Shown: positions 59,780 through 64,000 of the stretch, piece by piece
Layout of the letters: every line of letters starts with the position of its first letter
How positions within the stretch are numbered: the first letter of the stretch is position 1
Assembly (NCBI GenBank): GCA_036971615.1
Contig: JAYKKR010000005.1
Span: 1,488,001 to 1,552,000 of the forward strand
Source: Amyloporia xantha
Lineage: Eukaryota; Basidiomycota; Agaricomycetes; Polyporales; Adustoporiaceae
Reading direction: 5' to 3'
DNA: 64,000 nucleotides
Made by a program: the position numbers and the translations under genes
Notes under the pieces: generated by a model
Seen by the model: only the letters and a program-made list of their open reading frames with translations
Database searches by the model: none
What the model was told of the DNA's origin: nothing

Positions 59780-62616
59780 CGTTGGAGAGAGCGAGGGCAC
59801 CCTCGAGGACGTCCGCGCGTAGCGTTCGCAGTGAAACGCTACGCAGTCGGATACAAGAGGCGTTTGATCGCAGCCGAAGGGAGCTCGATACAGCGACCCA
59901 GCGCGCGAATCACGAACTCGTCGTGATGCGCGCCCGGATCGCAGCCATCGAGCACGAAGCCCTCCAGCTACTACTAGATGAGCCAGAGGGAACCCCCTCG
60001 AGCACACGCCAGGGTGACGAGTCGTCGTCGGGACCTGGAACAGCGCACGCTGAAGGTGATGGCCCCCCCGATAGGAACGGGGCCATCCCCCAAGCCGACC
60101 GCCCAAGGAATGGTGCGAACAGCCTCAACATGGGCTCACCAAGGGATCCGGCGATCGAGGCGGCGATCGAAGGCATCACGGCCCCCCAGCAATTTGGAGA
60201 GTCGGACATATCGTATGAACGAAGAATCGCCGCTCAACGACGAATCCGTCGCTACGGTGCCACTGCAGAAGCCCGGCTGCGCGAATCGCAGGAGCGATCG
60301 CGGTCAGGCCGGTCTCCACCCCCACCAGGGTATCCACCACCGTCGAGCGAGCCGAGTGACGACTCAAGCAACAACGGTAATGGAGGTGGACCACCAATGG
60401 GAGGACCACTAGGCGGGGGAGGCCCACCTTTAGGAGGTGGACCCCCTAGTTCCAACGGCCCACCTATGGGCCCTCCCGGAGGACCACCCGGGGGACCACC
60501 AGGAGGTCCCCCCGGCGGTAATCCACCTGGACCACCTTCGTCCTCTCAGAGCAACGCGTCCTCACGGACGGGCCACCCTCCAATGTTACCGTCAAGGGCA
60601 ACGAGAGGATCATCTAGTGATCCTCGTCGAAGCCACGGAGGATCACCCGCTTTGGGTGCTCTCCGTAACGTGTCCTTTGGACATACCCCGGGGCCGGCCA
60701 ACCTGGGTCCCAGGTTCGGCAGTGTTGCCCCCTCTCAACCGGTCCGAGCGGGGAGCGCAATGCCCGAGGAGCAGGTTGCGTACGAGGCCGCTATAGAGCG
60801 GACTCGTCGAATGATACACGAATCGGTAGCGGAGGAACCGACATCGGGTCCTCCGGAGTACCTTCGTATGGCAAAACCGCCGTTCCCGTCATCTTATGAC
60901 GGAACGGACGATCTCGACGCCTTTGAAGTTTGGCTGCAGAAGTTGCTGGACTATTTCAGCACCCTTCGCATCACCGGCCCAAGCTTGGACCAGGATCGGT
61001 TACAGATCCTGGGCCGAGCATTGGACAAAACCGCGGCGTCGTGGTTTTTCATCAATGTCCAATCCCCCCAACGGGAGATTAGACATTGGACGTTTGAAGA
61101 AGCCATTGTGCAGCTTCACCGTCGATTCCTCCATAAAAACGAGGAGCAAATCGCGTCCGAACGATTCGAACGCGCGACGTATAGCTCATCTACGGGAGGA
61201 GCATCGGATCTCGCCGATCGCCTCAATTCATACGGTAACCGTATGGTAGAGCGACCGTCGACATACCAATTCCGCAAACGCTTCCTAGATGCATTACCGG
61301 ACGAAATATATCGTACGGTGATCACTGGGTACCGGCTTTCCGCCGAGCACAATACGCTCAACCAGCTGGTAGATGCGGTGCGGGATTGGGAGACTGGCCA
61401 GGAAGGCGAAGCCTCCCGGCGGCGCGCTAGGCGCGCCATGCAGCCTACGACTGCCAACTCGAAAAACCCGCCAACTACGATGACGTCGGTGGGAAGGACT
61501 ACCGCCCCAGGGGGGCGGAGCCATCGCTCGAGGAATCAACCTCGAGTCGATCGCCCCACGACCCGGGGCGAAACGTCCCCGGGTACCGTACCGGCGCGCA
61601 CACACGAACCTCGTGGCGCGCGCGACGCGGTCCCGACGCATGATCACGCTAACTTGACATGCTACGGGTGTGGCGAGAAGGGCCACATATCGACTAACTG
61701 CCCGCATCCTGCGGGTAAGGCAAAGCCTGCCCCACGGATGTTCGCGCAAAGAGTAATGGACGACGAGCCCAGTAATGATCAGCCGAGTACGCCTGGCGTA
61801 CTCGAGACGGTGCAGGAGCACACCGAGGAGGACGCCCAACTGCACGCTGAGGACGAGGGGGACGAGGTGTACCCAGTGTCCGACTACGGGTACGGGGGCT
61901 CCCAGTACTCCTCCCACGGCGAACGAGACCAGTCGTACGACGACGACCTCCAGTTTGGAGCCATGCGTTTCGCGGGTATGCGCATCGAGTCCAGCGAGGC
62001 GCATACCTCCGAGACGGAGGCGGTGGCGCCCCAATGCTATGCAATGGGGGTAGCCCCATCAGCCCGTACACTAAAGGAAGCATGGCTGTATGACCCCCGA
62101 GTGCGCCGGATTACCGACCCCATGGGTCAGCCGAGGCGCACGCCAGAACTACAGCACACTCTGTGTGCCGAAGTTGACATCAACGGTGTGAAAGCGTATA
62201 CGCTATTCGACACGGGATGTACGACGGACTCAATATCGCCTGAAATGGCGTATCTGAGTCACGCCGACCGCATCGATCTGCGGGAACAGATGGGGCTGCA
62301 ATTGGGGACCAAGGGCAGCCGTACACGCATTAATTATGGCGCGCGCCCGACCCTACGGGTCGGCCCAGTGCACTGCAAGCACTACATGGATGTGGTCGAT
62401 ATCGACCGCTACGATGCCATATTGGGCACGGTGTTCTGCAACACCTATGGTGTGGTGCTTGACTTCAAACACCACACCATCCAGATCAATGGTGTCCGTG
62501 TGCCAGCATATACGGCGGTCGAAGAGGCGGCCGTATTAGCAGCACGCAAGGACGGCAACCCACGCCGGAACCCGCGACTGCATGTAGCAGTCGTCGGATC
62601 GGATGCGGGTCTATAG
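59767..62616 (+). CDS. Retrotransposon gag-protease (949 codons)
   Basis: The ORF starts MAGVTLERARAPSRTSARS. Residues about 198-260 are a Gly/Pro-rich linker. Residues about 368-551 are the retrotransposon gag capsid core (FEVWLQKLLDYFSTLRITG, then SWFFINV, RKRFLDALPDEIYRTVITGY). A CCHC zinc knuckle, CYGCGEKGHISTNC, lies at about residues 632-645. After an acidic segment, residues 812-825 (TLFDTGCTTDSISP) are the aspartic protease active site (Asp-Thr-Gly). The ORF ends at the TAG at 62614-62616. Gag packages element RNA into virus-like particles and the protease processes the polyprotein. Confidence 0.9.
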   Translation: MAGVTLERARAPSRTSARSVRSETLRSRIQEAFDRSRRELDTATQRANHELVVMRARIAAIEHEALQLLLDEPEGTPSSTRQGDESSSGPGTAHAEGDGPPDRNGAIPQADRPRNGANSLNMGSPRDPAIEAAIEGITAPQQFGESDISYERRIAAQRRIRRYGATAEARLRESQERSRSGRSPPPPGYPPPSSEPSDDSSNNGNGGGPPMGGPLGGGGPPLGGGPPSSNGPPMGPPGGPPGGPPGGPPGGNPPGPPSSSQSNASSRTGHPPMLPSRATRGSSSDPRRSHGGSPALGALRNVSFGHTPGPANLGPRFGSVAPSQPVRAGSAMPEEQVAYEAAIERTRRMIHESVAEEPTSGPPEYLRMAKPPFPSSYDGTDDLDAFEVWLQKLLDYFSTLRITGPSLDQDRLQILGRALDKTAASWFFINVQSPQREIRHWTFEEAIVQLHRRFLHKNEEQIASERFERATYSSSTGGASDLADRLNSYGNRMVERPSTYQFRKRFLDALPDEIYRTVITGYRLSAEHNTLNQLVDAVRDWETGQEGEASRRRARRAMQPTTANSKNPPTTMTSVGRTTAPGGRSHRSRNQPRVDRPTTRGETSPGTVPARTHEPRGARDAVPTHDHANLTCYGCGEKGHISTNCPHPAGKAKPAPRMFAQRVMDDEPSNDQPSTPGVLETVQEHTEEDAQLHAEDEGDEVYPVSDYGYGGSQYSSHGERDQSYDDDLQFGAMRFAGMRIESSEAHTSETEAVAPQCYAMGVAPSARTLKEAWLYDPRVRRITDPMGQPRRTPELQHTLCAEVDINGVKAYTLFDTGCTTDSISPEMAYLSHADRIDLREQMGLQLGTKGSRTRINYGARPTLRVGPVHCKHYMDVVDIDRYDAILGTVFCNTYGVVLDFKHHTIQINGVRVPAYTAVEEAAVLAARKDGNPRRNPRLHVAVVGSDAGL

Positions 62617-62753
62617 GAACCCGCGGCGAGTTCTACTACGGCAGAACCCTCGTTCTCGCTACGCGGGCGATTCTGCGGTGTTTCCGAGGGGGAGGGGGAC
62701 GGCATTTCCGTCATTCCTCCCAGAAGTGGGAAACACCCAGTAAGAACTATTCC

Positions 62754-64000
62754 GCCCCGGAAGGGACGGAATCACCGGGAACAAGCACCTGTACTCGCGG
62801 AGCGATCGGTGCCGAGCCTGCACTCGTCCAACGAGCAAGCGGGACAAGTTCGGTCGATCAGACCCATGGGGTCTGAACGAAGTCATGGACCAGGCGGCCA
62901 AGAATCTCATCATTGATGAAGAGATCCGGGCGACCTTACGTCCCGACTACACTTCATTGCAAGATAAGTGGAATAAGGAATTTGAGGACATAATGTGCCC
63001 TCCTCCGCCAGGATTACCCCCCCTACGGGAGGTAAACCATCGGATCCCACTTATCGACCAGGATAAACGATACAAGTATCATTTACCCCGATGTCCTGAC
63101 GCCATGAAGCCGCAACTGCTCGAAAAGATCGAGCGGTATACGGCGAATGGCTGGTGGGAATCCAAAATGGCTACACAAGCGGCTCCACTTCTTTGCATAG
63201 TAAAGAAGTCGGGCAAACTTCGCAGTGTCGTCGATGCACGACAGCGCAACGACAACACCATAAAAGATGTGACGCCATTTCCCGATCAAGACCAAATCCG
63301 AATGGATGTGGCCCGGGCGAAGTTTCGCTCGAAGATCGACCTGTCCGACGCCTACGAGCAGATACGAATAGCTGCCGACGACGTCTGGAAGACGGCGTTT
63401 TCAACGCCGTACGGCACGTTCGTGAGCCATGTCATGCAACAAGGAGACTGCAACGCCCCAGCGACGTTCCAGTCCCTCATGACAGCAATCTTTCGAGATT
63501 GCATAGGCCGATTCGTCCATGTTTACCTCGACGACATCTTCGTGTTCTCCGACTCGGTCGAAGACCACGAGGAACATCTCGCGGTAGTACTTAAGAAGCT
63601 TCGCCAGGCGAAGCTATACTTGAGTCAAACTAAATGCGACTTCTTTTCGCAACGCATGGATTGCCTGGGTCATCTTATAGATGACCGAGGGTTACATGCC
63701 GACTCAGATAAGATGGCGAGGATTCGCGAATGGCGAATCCCGCGATCCTATCACGAGGTACAGCGATTTTTGGGACTAGTTAATTATCTGGCACATTTCA
63801 TGCCAGATGTATCGGCCTACACGTCGCCTCTAGCGGACATGGCACACAACGGCAGACCGTTCGTGTGGCGCCCGCTGCACTCCAAGTGCCTTGAATCCAT
63901 CAAGGCATTGGCTTGCAAGGCCCCGATATTGAAGCCAATTGACCCATCCAATCCTGAACCCATATGGGTCATCAGCGACGCATCCATACATGGAGTCGGC
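62754..64000 (+). CDS. Retrotransposon pol: reverse transcriptase and start of RNase H (3' partial)
   Basis: This frame is open from 62754 to the end of the window. Reverse transcriptase motifs are APLLCIVKKSGKLRSVVDAR (about 63185-63244), SKIDLSDAYEQIRI (about 63332-63373), YGTFVSHVMQQGDCNAPATF (about 63411-63470), the catalytic YLDD in HVYLDDIFVF (about 63528-63557), and FLGLVNYLAHFMPD (about 63770-63810). The end (WVISDASIHGVG) is the start of the RNase H domain. Pol is in a different frame from gag-protease and is separated from its stop by about 137 nt, so the join needs explanation (intron, frameshift or defect). Confidence 0.9.

Larger units (their letters stand above)
58988..64000 (+). 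mobile_element. Ty3/Gypsy-type LTR retrotransposon, 5' part
   Basis: The order gag (with zinc knuckle), aspartic protease, reverse transcriptase and start of RNase H defines a Ty3/Gypsy element. It runs off the right end of the window, so integrase and the 3' LTR are not visible. The 5' LTR probably begins at 58988 with an inverted repeat (TGTAAGGTACCC, then GGGTACCCTACA). A TATA-like TCTATATAGAC occurs near 59287. The LTR end cannot be fixed without the other LTR. The gag frame is intact over 949 codons and pol is open to the window edge, so the copy may be recent. One in-frame stop in the pol frame (about 62751) precedes the open part. Confidence 0.9.

Overview
This window looks like nuclear DNA from a gene-dense basidiomycete, most likely an Agaricomycete (a wood-decay polypore would fit). 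The signs are eukaryotic genes cut by many 47-80 nt GT-AG introns, a fungal-specific FunK1 kinase, a DUF6534-type membrane protein, asaB-like oxidoreductases, a polyubiquitin gene and a Ty3/Gypsy retrotransposon. I built all exon models by eye from splice signals and frame continuity. Where I say a model closes in frame, I counted the exon lengths.

Layout. 1-2749 (+): acid sphingomyelinase-like phosphodiesterase, cut by the window start. 3415-6156 (-): HAM1-like lipid-binding-type protein. 8282-10869 (+): FunK1 kinase. 11483-12442 and 14177-15134 (-): two asaB-like oxidoreductase paralogues. 16026-17749 (+): six-unit polyubiquitin. 19265-21384 (+): DUF6534-like multi-pass membrane protein. 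22256-23221 (+): NFKBIL1-like protein. 24517-25747 (-): secreted repeat precursor with dibasic sites. 26747-27348: a 0.6 kb element with 37-bp perfect terminal inverted repeats carrying a tRNA-like unit. 28257-29797 (+): mitochondrial carrier. 30898-33965 (+): Ser/Pro-rich protein. 34400-34900: phytanoyl-CoA dioxygenase remnant. 36619-38276 (+): 3-ketoacyl-CoA reductase. 39106-40388 (-): TIM-barrel hydrolase-like protein. 41865-43340 (-): coiled-coil protein with a 17-fold GX3 repeat. 44111-48625 (+): UPF2/NMD2. 49163-52534 (+): ATRIP/Rad26-like checkpoint protein. 52677-54154 (-): GT49-like glycosyltransferase. 54480-56105 and 56167-58632 (+): a tightly spaced pair, the second with a PD-(D/E)XK-like EYK motif. 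58988-64000 (+): 5' part of a Ty3/Gypsy LTR retrotransposon.

Most genes are unrelated housekeeping or lineage-specific loci: RNA decay, DNA damage checkpoint, sphingolipid and very-long-chain lipid metabolism, and ubiquitin supply. The best candidate for something undescribed is the secreted precursor at 24517-25747. It has a signal peptide, three copies of one duplicated exon (each with a short helix-like segment ending in FFF-Arg-Arg), and a C-terminal run of 36-residue repeats ending in Lys-Arg. That is the architecture of a Kex2-processed repeat protein, the precursor class of fungal pheromones and some ribosomal peptides. Next in interest are the inverted-repeat element with its pol III-like cargo, the polyubiquitin gene with an intron at the same codon at every unit junction, and the closely spaced gene pair next to the retrotransposon.
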